DNA of 64,000 bases. Origin: Rhodocyclus purpureus. Lineage in GTDB: Bacteria; Pseudomonadota; Gammaproteobacteria; Burkholderiales; Rhodocyclaceae. This document shows positions 41,253 through 51,176 of the stretch, one piece after another. Positions within the stretch are counted from its first letter, which is position 1. Each line of letters opens with the position of its first letter. The notes under the pieces are model-generated. The model made no database searches and was not told the DNA's origin. It saw nothing but the letters and a program-made list of their open reading frames with translations. The position numbers and the translations under genes were made by a program. The DNA is taken from assembly GCF_016653115.1 (NCBI RefSeq), contig NZ_NHRX01000043.1:62001-126000 (forward strand), read 5' to 3'.

Positions 41253-41550
41253 GCGGCGAGGCCGAACGCCTGAACGCAGGCAGCCGGGTCCGGGTCGATG
41301 GCGTGACAGCCGACAACCCGTCCAGGCGCGTCATTGACGAAGAGGTCGATCAGGGGCTGGGCTAGACGCTGATGCCCCAAGGCTCCTGCCGCCGGAGCGG
41401 ATGGTTCAAGGGGACTCGTATCCGGTGCTCTGACCCTCCCCTCACGGTGGAGAGTCGTTACCTCCTATGTGTCACTGTGCAGTCCGAAGCTTCCGCTTAT
41501 CGGGGCTTCAAGCAGCCCCTCGCCGGGGCGAGGGGTGTCTGCGGGGGAGA
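41253..41550. other. Unassigned sequence between the menA fragment and the adhesin gene
   Basis: About 298 bp without a supported gene. The minus strand is open for about 60 codons (roughly 41433-41231) running into the menA fragment, with a protein-like stretch containing DLFVNDAPGRVVGCHAIDPD but no start and no family I recognise. It could be a fragment of another gene. The 41516-41535 hairpin lies at its right end. Confidence 0.4.
41516..41535 (-). terminator. Stem-loop after the adhesin gene
   Basis: CCCCTCGC / GCGAGGGG, 8-bp stem with a four-base loop, 16 bp past the adhesin stop codon. No U-tract follows. Likely end of the secretion operon or an RNA-protecting structure. Confidence 0.4.
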
Positions 41551-44500
41551 TCAGGGTAACGGGTAGGCACTCAGAACGCCGTTGGTGTTATGAATATCGA
41601 AGTCGTTCAGACTCACACTCTGCAGCACGATCGCAGCCTGCTGGACACCGGCTACGGTGCTATCGGCATCGTAGGTCAGCAGGGTATCAGTGCCGTCACC
41701 AACCGTGAAAACTCCACTGGAATAAGCACCCAAAACCAGCAGGTACTCGTTATCTGCGAGAACACCATCAACGTCAGCCGTGAGTCCTGCGTTGCCGGTC
41801 ACCAGGAAGTCACCGATGCTGAAGTCGCTGATCACTTCAGTCCCGGTATAGGTATCGCCAGCGCCGGGTGCCGCCGCAGTCGTGCCATCTGACGCAAAGT
41901 CAGAGAAACCGATCGTCGAAGCATCGTCAATCGAGTAGTTGAAGGTGTCGTTGCCAGCACCACCCGACAGCACGTCGGCGCCCGCGCCACCGGTGATGGT
42001 GTCGTTACCCGCACCACCCGTGATGCTGTCCACACCTGCCGAACCCGTCAGCGTCAATCCAATGGTTGCATCCGTTTGAGCCGCCACATTGATGATGTTG
42101 GTGCCACTCGTATCGGTATCCGCAGCCAGGGTCACGGTACGGATGCCCGCCGTAAAAGCGTCAGCATTCAGTGTGATGGAGATGGGATAGTCCGCCGCGA
42201 CGCCCGCAGCCAGGATTTCCACGCTCGCAGCACGCGCGAAGGAATCCGTCGCAGCGATGGTGAAAATATTTGTGCTAATGCGGATGGTGTCGTTGCCGTC
42301 CCCGCCAGTGATGCTGTCCACCAGCGCATGACTGCTGAAGAGCTGACTCATGTCGCCGTAGAAAAACACGTCATCGCCCGCTTCACCGCTCAACACGTCA
42401 GCACCATCCCCACCGTTGATGGTGTCCGCCCCCGCCGAACCAACGATGTAGTCCCTCAGCGCAGAACCCACGACCACCTCAAAACCGCTCACGGTGTCGC
42501 GCACCATCGTCGTGGTGCTCTTGTCCGCAGAGGTCGCAAGGTAGCCCACCGTGCCAGCCAACAGGTCGGTACCAGCAGCGCCATCTCCGCCACCAAGCAC
42601 AATCCCGCCACCCATGGCCGTGGCAATCGTCTCTGCGCTGATCGTATTGGCCGACAGGTTGATCGCCATACCCGCAAGCGCAGAGGGGTCCAGACCGTCC
42701 ATGGCAGCAGAGAGCGCATAGCCGTAATACAAAGTGTCGTTCCCATCGCCGCCAACCAGAGTGTCGGCACCAGCACCACCCAAGATGGTGTCGTCACCGT
42801 CGCCACCGTCGACAGAGTCGTCACCAGTGCCGAGCATCCAGATGATGTCGTCACCGTCGCCGCCGTCGATGACATTCGCGCCACTGCCTAGGGTCGCGAT
42901 GTAATCGTCACCAGCGCCGCCAAAAATGACGTTGGCACCATCGAAATCGAAAAGAATGTCGTCACCGCTGCCACCGTAAATGGAGTCAGCACCGGCGCCA
43001 CCGGCGATCATGTTCTGACCTGCAGCAACACCTTTGAGGGTCATGGAGGTAGTGACGTTGATTTTGTTGCCGTTGTTGACGTCTACGAGGAAGATGACCC
43101 CGCTTGAACCAGCGTTCGTGTCGCCAGAAAGGTCAATCGTGCGAATACTGCCCAGCATGGCATCCGAGCCCGGCATGATGATGTGCGACCGTGCTGTGGC
43201 GGATTGGGCTTCAGCGAACAATTGCTCGACTCCCACAACGCGGGCCAAGTCATCAGTAGCCGTTATGGAAATGACGTCATTCACTTGGATCGTGTCCGTG
43301 CCATCACCGCCCAAGACGGAGTCAACGACTGCACTGCCCGTCACAAAGTCTGCCATCGAGGCATAGATAAAGGTGTCGTCGCCCAGCCCGCCGTCGAGCG
43401 TGTCGGCACCATCACCGCCGTCGATCGTGTCGGCACCATCGCCGCCCGTGATCGAGTCGTCACCAGCGAACCCATACATGAAGTCCGCATCGGCCGTTCC
43501 ACCAAGTGACGAATCGTCGCCGGTTGTGCCCAGCACCACGCTTTGGGTTGCCGTCGCAAAGTTGCCAGCCGCGTCGGAAACCTTGAGGGTGGCGCTGGTG
43601 ACCTTCGTTTGGGCTTCGACGATGAGGGTTGAAGCCGTATCGGCGGTCATCGCAGCACTGAGCGTGCCGCCACCGGTTTTGCCGAGCAAGGAGACCCCGT
43701 TGTACAGCCCGAGCGTGCCGGCCTCATTCGACGTGGCGCCTACCGTGGTGGCCGTGGCAGTGAAGGCAGAGGCTGTCGGGGCCGTGTTGTCGATGGTCAC
43801 CGCATCGGCAAGCGCCGCGCTAAGGTTGCCTGCCCCGTCAACGGTGTAGAGCCGGTAGCTGCCATCTTCCAGGCCGGTGGTGGCAAGGGCGGTATCGATG
43901 TTGGCCGTAGTGATGGCCACCTCGTTCCACTTCGCGTCGTCCGCGCCGGTGATGTCGGTCAGCACATTCACCACCACGGTGGACTTGACCAGGTAGGCCG
44001 TGCCCGCTTCGCTGGAGCGCACATTGACCGTGTCGTCGCTGTTCACAAACTTCTGCACGAAGATGCTCATGTTGCTCGTACTGTCCAGGCCTAACCAGGT
44101 CACGACAAATTCGCCGCTGCTGCCCACGGCGGTGATCTGGGGGGAGAAGTCAAACCCAGTGGTATTGTCGATGGCCTCCAGCTGTACCGGGCTCTGGTTG
44201 GTGACCGTGCCATCGGCGTTGAACTTCTGCACGAAGATGCTCATGTCGCCCGCACTGTCCTGGCCGCACCAGGTCACGACGAATTCGCCGCTGCTGCCCA
44301 CGGCGGTGATCTGGGGGTCGTAGTCGTCTCCATCGGTCACGCCGATGGCCTCCAGCTGCACCGGGCTCTGGTTGGTGACCGTGCCATCGGCGTTGAACTT
44401 CTGCACGAAGATGCTCATGTAGCCCGCACTGTCCTGGCCAAACCAGGTCACGACGAATTCGCCGCTGCTGCCCAAGGCGGTGATCTGAGGGGAGAAGTCA

Positions 44501-47500
44501 AACCCAGTGGTATTGCCGATGGGCTCCAGCTGCACCGGGCTCTGGTTGGTGACCGTGCCATCGGCGTTGAACTTCTGCACGAAGATGCTGTAGTCGCCCT
44601 CACTGTCCTGACCGTACCAGGTCACGACGAATTCGCCGCTGCTGCCCACGGCGGCGATCTGGGGGTCGTAGTCGTATCCATCGGTCACGCCGATGGCCTC
44701 CAGCTGCACCGGGGATCCCGTGGTGCTGCCAGAGGCGTTGAACTTCTGCACGAAGATGCTCCAGTCGCCCGCACTGTCCTGGCCGCACCAGGTCACGACG
44801 AATTCACCGCTGCTGCCCAAGGCGGCGATTTGGGGGGCGTGGTCGTATCCATAGGTCACGCCGATCGGCTCCAGCTGCACCGGGCTCTGGTTGGTGACCG
44901 TGCCATCGGCGTTGAACTTCTGCACGAAGATGCTGTAGCCGCGATTACTGTCCTGGCCGTACCAGGTCACGACGAATTCGCCGCTGCTGCCCACGGCGGT
45001 GATCTGGGGGGCCTGGTCGTATCCATTGGTCACGCCGATGGCCTCCAGCTGCACCGGGCTCTGGTTGGTGACCGTGCCATCGGCGTTGAACTTCTGTACG
45101 AAGATGCTCAAGTCACCCTCACTGTCCCGGCTGGAACAGGTCACGACAAATTCGCCGCTGCTGCCCACGGCGGTGATCTGGGGCGACTCGTACCCGTCAT
45201 AGTCGATGGCCAGCTGCACCGGGGTCTGGTTGGTGACCGTGCCATCGGCGTTGAACTTCTGCACGAAGATGAATCTGTAGCCCGCACTGTCCTGGCCGTA
45301 CCAGGTCACGACGAATTCGCCGCTGCTGCCCACGGCGGTGATCTGGGGCAACTGGGAAGACCCATAGTCGTTGGCCGCCAGCTGCACCATAGGTGCTAAC
45401 GCCGCTGCAAGCGATGTGGTGGCGGTTGGTGCCACGGTGTCCACCAGGTAGCTGACGTTGTCCGCGACGGCTGCATGGGCGAGGACGGCATCGTTGCCCG
45501 CCGCGTCCTTGAGCGTGCCGCCGTTCAGACCCAGGCTGTTGGCCGCGATGCTGATGCCATCGGCGTCATTCTGGCTGGCCTGGATGATGTAGGTGAAGAC
45601 CAGCGCATTCGTGCCGCTGCCGCTGGCGTAGCTGGCCTGCACGGTGGTGCCACCGATGTTCAGCGCCAGTTGCGGGGTGCCATCGGTGGTGGTGACGATG
45701 ACGGCTTCGCTCAGGGTGACGGTGACGCTGACCACATCGCCCACGTTGAGGGTGCTGTTCTGCGCGCCCGTGGCCGAGGTGATGGCCAAGCTGGAAACAG
45801 TCGGCGCCGTGGTGTCCGCCGCCAGCGTCAGCGTAGCCGCTGCTGCATCGGCGGTCAGCGTCGGTGCTATGGTTCCGTAGTCTTTCAGTACCACGCTGTG
45901 GACGCTGGTGCCGTCGGCCCACTGGACGATGTAGTCGTCGTTGCTGCCGCCGATACCCGCAGTGAAATTGCCGCTGCCATCCAGCGCGCCCTGCACGATG
46001 GCCACCTTGTTGGTGGTTGCGTCGCTCAGGTAAGTGCTTGCCACCGTCGTTCCGTTGGCGAGGACACCAGCCCAGAGCTTGAGTTGGTCGCCGATGGCGG
46101 CTTGGGTGATGACGTCCATGCTGCTGGTGGAACCGCCAGCAAAGAAAACCGTCGAGCGGTTGTCGGTTTGACCTGTAGCGGTGAATACCACCGTATCGAC
46201 TGCACCATCGGAGGCTCCCAGAGCGACGGTGTCGGCACCCACGCCGCCGGTGATGCTGTCAGCACCCGCGCCGCCAGTGAGGGTGTCGTCGCCGTCGCCC
46301 CCGTAAATGGTGTCGTTATTGACCCCGGTGGTGATCACGTCGTTACCACCATAGCCATAGGCCAGGTAAGCACGCCCGCCGTCCGTCAGGTTGGGCAGGG
46401 TATCAGCGACTTCCTTACCCCACACCACCGTGAGCGCCTTGCCATCCACCTGCACGATGCTCTGAACCTGGCCATCAGTGACAGTGATGACAGAAGAACC
46501 GCTTCCCGAATCCCCCGCCGCAACCGTTATGCCATTGCTGCCGTTGTTGAGCGTGCCTGGGGTTCCATTTGTCCAGTTGAACAGACTCAGGTTGTCTATG
46601 GTGTCCGGATCGCTTGCCAACAACGTAAAGCCCGACTCACTGGAACTGACGAACGTTGCCGAAGGCGCGTCGTTCGTGCCCGTGAGTGTTACAGAAACCC
46701 GCTGAGTAACAGCCCCGCCCTGACCATCTTCAATGGTAATGTCGTAAAGCTCGGTAACCGTTTGACCCTTCGCAAGATTCTGAGCTGCCTGATTGTCAAG
46801 CACATAGCTCCAGGTGAACGAGCCGTTTGCCGAACCGAAGGCCTTGTTGATACCGCTCACGAAAACGCTACCGTAGGCAGTCACGTTGGAAGCAACCGGA
46901 CTGACACTCAGGTAATGCCTATCCGAAAGATCCGAGTCGGCAAACTTGATGGTGCCTGCCGAGATTTGCCTGAGGCCATCTTCGATAAAGTTGCTGTCGA
47001 TCTGCGACGATCCCGTATCGATGGTCGGAACAGAATTCAGAACCAACGAGAAATTAATGGCGCTTGCCGAACCCTGGGTATTCCCAGCTGCATCAGTCTG
47101 GGTGGCCGTTACACTCACCTGACCCCCGCCCAGGATAGCTACGTCAGCAGCGGTCAACAGGACGGCAATCGGTGTGTCCCCCAGGCCGGTGAAGTTTTTG
47201 GTGACGGTGGCGGGGACACCTTTGCTGACTTCGTTCGTGCCGGTGAAGGTCACGCTGATGGTGCTGCCCAACTCGCCCTGCAGGGTAACCACACCGCCCG
47301 CCGAGGTCGCCTTGGCGAGCGTCGTGGCATCGTTGACGCCATCACACAGCGTTAACGCGACAGCGCTCGGAGCAATGGTGTCGATCTGAATCGTTGTCGA
47401 AGCGCTGTCGCTGACATAAGCTTTTGGCGTGGTCTGTACCACGGTAACGGTCTCGGCTCCCTGGCCGAGGCGTGCCGCTTCTGCTGCCGAGACGGTGAAA

Positions 47501-49995
47501 GACCAGTAGCCGTTCCCGTCAACCTCGATGACGTTAACGTCATTGGCTTTCGAAGAAGTCAGCACCACGCCAGAGGTGAAGGACAGATACACCAGATTTC
47601 CCGGCATACCTTTACCGCTGATGGTGAACCCATCCACAGCCTCGGCCGCATTGATGATGTCATTACCCTCGATCACGTTGATCGACGGGGCCAGAGCGTT
47701 GAAGTTGTCGATGAGGTTGTCCAGGTTCGTCTGTACCGCATCAATGTTCGCCTGCAGCGTATCGTGCGCGTCCGTGTTGGCCGCCTTGAGCACATCGAGT
47801 GCCGCCACCAAGCCGGCGATCGACGCCGTCGTCGGCTCGCCCGTCGTGTTGCCGACAGCATCCGTGTCATCGATCAACAGCGCGATGTCGCCATCGTTGG
47901 ACGTGATCTGGCTCTGCAAATCCGCAATGTCCTGCTCCAGATCCTTCACCGCCGCCGCAATCAGGTTTTCAACCTGGATGAACAGGCCCGTGGCCGGCGA
48001 CGACTGGTCGCCTTGCTGCAGCGGATCGTCCGCCACCGACGGCGCTCCGATCAGGTTGCGCACCGAGCCGCTCACACCGGCTGTGTCGTTCAGCACTTCC
48101 AGCGCGTCGCTGATCGCCTTGAGCGTGGCGTAGCTCTCGCCCGTGAGGTCGCCGCCGGTGATCGCCTCACTCAGATCGCCGATCTGCCCTTCCAGATCCT
48201 TCACCGCCGCCGCAATCAGGTTTTCAACCTGGATGAACAGGCCCGTGGCCGCCACATAGCCTGTCTGGCCGAAGGTGCCCGTCGCGGGCGCACCAATGGC
48301 CGTGCCGATCTGCGTCGACACCGCCGTCGTGCCCACCAGCGCCACCACCGCATCGCTCAGCGCAACGAGGGTCTGGTAATCGGCCAGACCCAGGTCCTCG
48401 CCAGCCAGCGCATCGAGCTGGCCTTGCAGGTCTGCCACCGCCGCCGCAAGCGCCGTCTCAAAGACCAAGTACAGGCCCGTGGCAGGCACCGCTGCCACGT
48501 TGCCCACCGCAGCCTCTGATGGCGCGCCAATGGCTTCTTTCAGCCCAGCAAGAGCCTGGGAACCCGCCGCATCCAGCGCGTCCAGCGCCGCCTTCAAGCC
48601 CGCCAGCGACGCCGTCGTCGGCTTGCCCGTCGTGTTGCCAACAGCATTCGTGTCATCGATCAACCGCGCAATGTCGCCATCGTTCGACGTGATCTGGCTC
48701 TGCAAATCCGCAATCAGAATCTGCAACCCATTGATCAAATTCGCCGTGGCATCTGACAGGGTCACGCCGGCCTTGACGCTGCCTTCGACCAGCACTTTGA
48801 TGGCCTCCGGGGACAAAACATTACCGGTCAGGTTTTCGCTGAAGGTGCTCAGCACGGCTTCGGTGCTGCTGCCGGTTTCTGCACCTGAGAGGCCGGCCAG
48901 AATCTTGCCGTAGGTATTGGCGTTGACGTTGGTGGTTCCGTCCTGGTTGATCACGGCCACCGGCAGCGCACCTTGCACCAGTTCCTGGCCAGCTAGTCCG
49001 AAGGCTTCGGCCACATTGGTGTTGGCGGTGTTGATGGCTGCGGCCAGTTGTGATGCATCGCTGCTGACGGTGTTGAGTGCAACAGCCGATGTACCTGTCG
49101 TACCGCCAGACAGACCCATCTCGCGCACCGCCAGTTCGGTGAGCATGTTAACGGCGAGGGTATATTCACCGGGAGCGGAAATATTGGTGGCGGCGCGCAG
49201 GTCAACGCTAAGATCTTTGGGCTGGCGGGTGGTTTCGTCGATGTAGTCCGGGATGGTGTCGTCGATGTCGCTCACGCGCACCAGCACCGCGCCGGTGTAC
49301 CCCTCGATGACGATGGTGAAGGTGCCATCGGGGTTGACCGAGCCGCTTGACAGAAGACTGCCATCGGCTTTGTAGACGGTGACTACAAGGTCGTTGTCTG
49401 AGACGACCGGGCCCATCATGACCAAGCCGCGCAGCACCGATGGCAAAACCTCGGGGACGACAACAGCTCCACCGCCACCGCCGGCAGCCGCGGCAAGGCC
49501 CAGCCCGCCGCCGGCCAGTCCCAGTAGCGAGGTCCCACCCATGAATTGGCTTGTGGCGGGGACGTAGGCCACCGTTCCCTCGCCCAGTGCGCCCAGCGCC
49601 GAGGAGATAGTGCTGTCGGCAGTGGCCATGGCCATCAGGCTGCTCTGCTCGCCGTAGGCATAGACCATTTGGCTACCGTCTGACGCGGCTGCACCGACTG
49701 CGCTGTCGCCGTTGATGACATGGCCACCCGCATCCTTGCCCGCCACGGTCACGCTGCAGGCGTTGCCGGCGCACTCCTGGTAGAAGTTTTCAAACTGGAG
49801 TTCGGTGCCATCGGCAAATTTGAGCTTCAGGTCCTGGCCGGCCTTGACGGCAAGCACGTTGGCAGCGTCTTTCGCGCCACCTTCCACCAGGTCCTGCACC
49901 CGCAGGTGCTGCCCTCTGCTGATTCTGACCAGCTGTTGCTGGCCCGCCTTGAGCGGCACGGCTGCGGATTGCGGATTGGCAAGTTGCTTGGACAT
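41551..49995 (-). CDS. Giant RTX adhesin (LapA/BapA-like), type I secreted
   Basis: About 2,814 residues from the ATG at 49995 (GAGGAG upstream). N-terminus 1-190: BapA/LapA-type prefix with a Gly-rich stretch containing AAAAG at 168-172, similar to retention-module sites. About 200-800: helical repeats (e.g. LQSQITSNDGDIA twice, LFIQVENLIAAAVKDLE twice). Then Ig-like/VCBS-type domains with a NDAPSA end, a first RTX cluster near 46.2-46.4 kb (YGGDGDDTLTGGAGADS), a SwmB-like repeat, eight ~58-residue repeats with SSGEFVVTW and IFVQKFNADGT, a further Ig-like domain, several RTX nonapeptide clusters at 41.9-43.5 kb, and a C-terminal type I secretion region. It is probably a calcium-folded surface adhesin. 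GC is lower than in neighbours. Confidence 0.93.
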   Translation of the reverse strand: MSKQLANPQSAAVPLKAGQQQLVRISRGQHLRVQDLVEGGAKDAANVLAVKAGQDLKLKFADGTELQFENFYQECAGNACSVTVAGKDAGGHVINGDSAVGAAASDGSQMVYAYGEQSSLMAMATADSTISSALGALGEGTVAYVPATSQFMGGTSLLGLAGGGLGLAAAAGGGGGAVVVPEVLPSVLRGLVMMGPVVSDNDLVVTVYKADGSLLSSGSVNPDGTFTIVIEGYTGAVLVRVSDIDDTIPDYIDETTRQPKDLSVDLRAATNISAPGEYTLAVNMLTELAVREMGLSGGTTGTSAVALNTVSSDASQLAAAINTANTNVAEAFGLAGQELVQGALPVAVINQDGTTNVNANTYGKILAGLSGAETGSSTEAVLSTFSENLTGNVLSPEAIKVLVEGSVKAGVTLSDATANLINGLQILIADLQSQITSNDGDIARLIDDTNAVGNTTGKPTTASLAGLKAALDALDAAGSQALAGLKEAIGAPSEAAVGNVAAVPATGLYLVFETALAAAVADLQGQLDALAGEDLGLADYQTLVALSDAVVALVGTTAVSTQIGTAIGAPATGTFGQTGYVAATGLFIQVENLIAAAVKDLEGQIGDLSEAITGGDLTGESYATLKAISDALEVLNDTAGVSGSVRNLIGAPSVADDPLQQGDQSSPATGLFIQVENLIAAAVKDLEQDIADLQSQITSNDGDIALLIDDTDAVGNTTGEPTTASIAGLVAALDVLKAANTDAHDTLQANIDAVQTNLDNLIDNFNALAPSINVIEGNDIINAAEAVDGFTISGKGMPGNLVYLSFTSGVVLTSSKANDVNVIEVDGNGYWSFTVSAAEAARLGQGAETVTVVQTTPKAYVSDSASTTIQIDTIAPSAVALTLCDGVNDATTLAKATSAGGVVTLQGELGSTISVTFTGTNEVSKGVPATVTKNFTGLGDTPIAVLLTAADVAILGGGQVSVTATQTDAAGNTQGSASAINFSLVLNSVPTIDTGSSQIDSNFIEDGLRQISAGTIKFADSDLSDRHYLSVSPVASNVTAYGSVFVSGINKAFGSANGSFTWSYVLDNQAAQNLAKGQTVTELYDITIEDGQGGAVTQRVSVTLTGTNDAPSATFVSSSESGFTLLASDPDTIDNLSLFNWTNGTPGTLNNGSNGITVAAGDSGSGSSVITVTDGQVQSIVQVDGKALTVVWGKEVADTLPNLTDGGRAYLAYGYGGNDVITTGVNNDTIYGGDGDDTLTGGAGADSITGGVGADTVALGASDGAVDTVVFTATGQTDNRSTVFFAGGSTSSMDVITQAAIGDQLKLWAGVLANGTTVASTYLSDATTNKVAIVQGALDGSGNFTAGIGGSNDDYIVQWADGTSVHSVVLKDYGTIAPTLTADAAAATLTLAADTTAPTVSSLAITSATGAQNSTLNVGDVVSVTVTLSEAVIVTTTDGTPQLALNIGGTTVQASYASGSGTNALVFTYIIQASQNDADGISIAANSLGLNGGTLKDAAGNDAVLAHAAVADNVSYLVDTVAPTATTSLAAALAPMVQLAANDYGSSQLPQITAVGSSGEFVVTWYGQDSAGYRFIFVQKFNADGTVTNQTPVQLAIDYDGYESPQITAVGSSGEFVVTCSSRDSEGDLSIFVQKFNADGTVTNQSPVQLEAIGVTNGYDQAPQITAVGSSGEFVVTWYGQDSNRGYSIFVQKFNADGTVTNQSPVQLEPIGVTYGYDHAPQIAALGSSGEFVVTWCGQDSAGDWSIFVQKFNASGSTTGSPVQLEAIGVTDGYDYDPQIAAVGSSGEFVVTWYGQDSEGDYSIFVQKFNADGTVTNQSPVQLEPIGNTTGFDFSPQITALGSSGEFVVTWFGQDSAGYMSIFVQKFNADGTVTNQSPVQLEAIGVTDGDDYDPQITAVGSSGEFVVTWCGQDSAGDMSIFVQKFNADGTVTNQSPVQLEAIDNTTGFDFSPQITAVGSSGEFVVTWLGLDSTSNMSIFVQKFVNSDDTVNVRSSEAGTAYLVKSTVVVNVLTDITGADDAKWNEVAITTANIDTALATTGLEDGSYRLYTVDGAGNLSAALADAVTIDNTAPTASAFTATATTVGATSNEAGTLGLYNGVSLLGKTGGGTLSAAMTADTASTLIVEAQTKVTSATLKVSDAAGNFATATQSVVLGTTGDDSSLGGTADADFMYGFAGDDSITGGDGADTIDGGDGADTLDGGLGDDTFIYASMADFVTGSAVVDSVLGGDGTDTIQVNDVISITATDDLARVVGVEQLFAEAQSATARSHIIMPGSDAMLGSIRTIDLSGDTNAGSSGVIFLVDVNNGNKINVTTSMTLKGVAAGQNMIAGGAGADSIYGGSGDDILFDFDGANVIFGGAGDDYIATLGSGANVIDGGDGDDIIWMLGTGDDSVDGGDGDDTILGGAGADTLVGGDGNDTLYYGYALSAAMDGLDPSALAGMAINLSANTISAETIATAMGGGIVLGGGDGAAGTDLLAGTVGYLATSADKSTTTMVRDTVSGFEVVVGSALRDYIVGSAGADTINGGDGADVLSGEAGDDVFFYGDMSQLFSSHALVDSITGGDGNDTIRISTNIFTIAATDSFARAASVEILAAGVAADYPISITLNADAFTAGIRTVTLAADTDTSGTNIINVAAQTDATIGLTLTGSAGVDSITGGAGNDTITGGAGADVLSGGAGNDTFNYSIDDASTIGFSDFASDGTTAAAPGAGDTYTGTEVISDFSIGDFLVTGNAGLTADVDGVLADNEYLLVLGAYSSGVFTVGDGTDTLLTYDADSTVAGVQQAAIVLQSVSLNDFDIHNTNGVLSAYPLP
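44040..45365 (-). repeat. Eight tandem ~174-bp repeats inside the adhesin gene
   Basis: Each unit encodes about 58 residues: QITAVGSSGEFVVTW, a GQDSAG turn, IFVQKFNADGTVTNQSPVQL and a variable spacer. Eight units are recognisable, the last one diverging after FVQKF. Long stretches are identical at DNA level between units, so copy number can change by recombination or be collapsed in assembly. Confidence 0.85.
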
Positions 49996-50021
49996 GGTGA
50001 AGCTCCTCAAGGACCGGATGA

Positions 50022-51176
50022 TCAGCGTTGCATGAGCGCGCCGCTGAAAGCGCGCGTGATGGGTTTGGCCAGGTAATGCAGGATGCTGCGCTGACCGGTG
50101 ATGACGTCGGCCGTGGCGGTCATGCCCGGCTTGATGTCTTGCGGACGAATGCGCTGGAAGGCGTCGCCGGCACTCCAGTCCAGTACGACCTGCGCGCGGT
50201 AATAGGTCTGGGTCTGGCCGTTGCTCCCCTGTTCGCTCAGGGTGTCGGGGCTGATGTAGCGCAGCGTGCCGGGCAGCTTGCCGTAGATGCTCGAATCGAA
50301 GGCGTCCAGACGCAACGACACCGGCAGCCCCGTGCGCAGCTGGCCCACGTCGGCGGGGTTGACCTTGATCTCGATCAGCAGCTCGTCGTCAACCGGGCTG
50401 ATCTGCATCAGCTCGTCTCCCGGCTTGAGCACGCCCCCCACGGTGGTGATGCGCACCACCTTGACCACGCCGTCCATGGGCGAGACCATGTCCGTGTGCT
50501 GCAGCACGTTCTGGCGTTCGTCGAACTTGCTGCGGCTGGCGGTGAGCTCGTCTTCGAGCTTGGCGACTTCGACACGGGTTTCCTGGAAGTATTTGTTGCG
50601 TGCCGCGTTGATGCGCGACTGCACGTCGAGCACCTGGCGCTCGGCGCGCATGACTTCGCTGCGGCTGATGTCGCCGCCTTCGAACAGGCGTCGGTTCATT
50701 TGCAACTCTTCACCCGCCAGTTGCAACGAGTCCTGCAGCACGGTCACTTCTTCCTCTAGGCTGCGTTTGCGCTGCCGGTAGATGCCCAGCTGGGCCTCCA
50801 CGTAACTGGGCCAAAGTTGGCTCTCTTTTTCGTAAACGGGTACCTGACCGGCCAGTTCTGCACGGGCACGGATGAGGGCAATGGTCTTGCTGGCCACTTC
50901 GGATTGGCTCTGATCAAAGCCGGCCCGGGCGCGGTCGGGTTCGAGTTCGGCCAGCTTCTGGCCGGCCTTGACGGTATCGCCCTCGCGCACATGCAGAGCC
51001 ACCAGCATGCCGCCGTCGACGGCCTGTACCACCTGGGTGCGCGAGCCCGGGATCACCTGCCCTTGGGCACGCACGCCGGAGTCGATCTCGAACACGGCAG
51101 CGAAGGCGACGAGCAGCGCAACGGCGCCGACCAGCAGCCAGAGCAAGGAGAAGCGCGGCATGCGGAGAGCGCTCAT
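50022..51176 (-). CDS. HlyD-family type I secretion adaptor (LapC-like)
   Basis: 384 residues. One N-terminal membrane helix (LLWLLVGAVALLVAF), biotinyl-lipoyl-like halves around GGMLVALHVREGDTVKAGQKL and PMDGVVKVVRITTVGGVLKPGDELM, a central coiled coil, and the HlyD C-terminal segment ending in GMTATADVITGQRSILHYLAKPI. It bridges the ABC exporter and TolC-type protein across the periplasm. Overlaps the ABC gene by 4 bp (ATGA) and precedes the adhesin by 26 bp, so all are one operon. Confidence 0.95.
   Translation of the reverse strand: MSALRMPRFSLLWLLVGAVALLVAFAAVFEIDSGVRAQGQVIPGSRTQVVQAVDGGMLVALHVREGDTVKAGQKLAELEPDRARAGFDQSQSEVASKTIALIRARAELAGQVPVYEKESQLWPSYVEAQLGIYRQRKRSLEEEVTVLQDSLQLAGEELQMNRRLFEGGDISRSEVMRAERQVLDVQSRINAARNKYFQETRVEVAKLEDELTASRSKFDERQNVLQHTDMVSPMDGVVKVVRITTVGGVLKPGDELMQISPVDDELLIEIKVNPADVGQLRTGLPVSLRLDAFDSSIYGKLPGTLRYISPDTLSEQGSNGQTQTYYRAQVVLDWSAGDAFQRIRPQDIKPGMTATADVITGQRSILHYLAKPITRAFSGALMQR

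Noticed and set aside
44040-45365. CRISPR-like regular repeats
   Set aside because: The repeats are ~174 bp tandem units in frame inside the adhesin gene, with no short repeat-spacer pattern and no cas genes.
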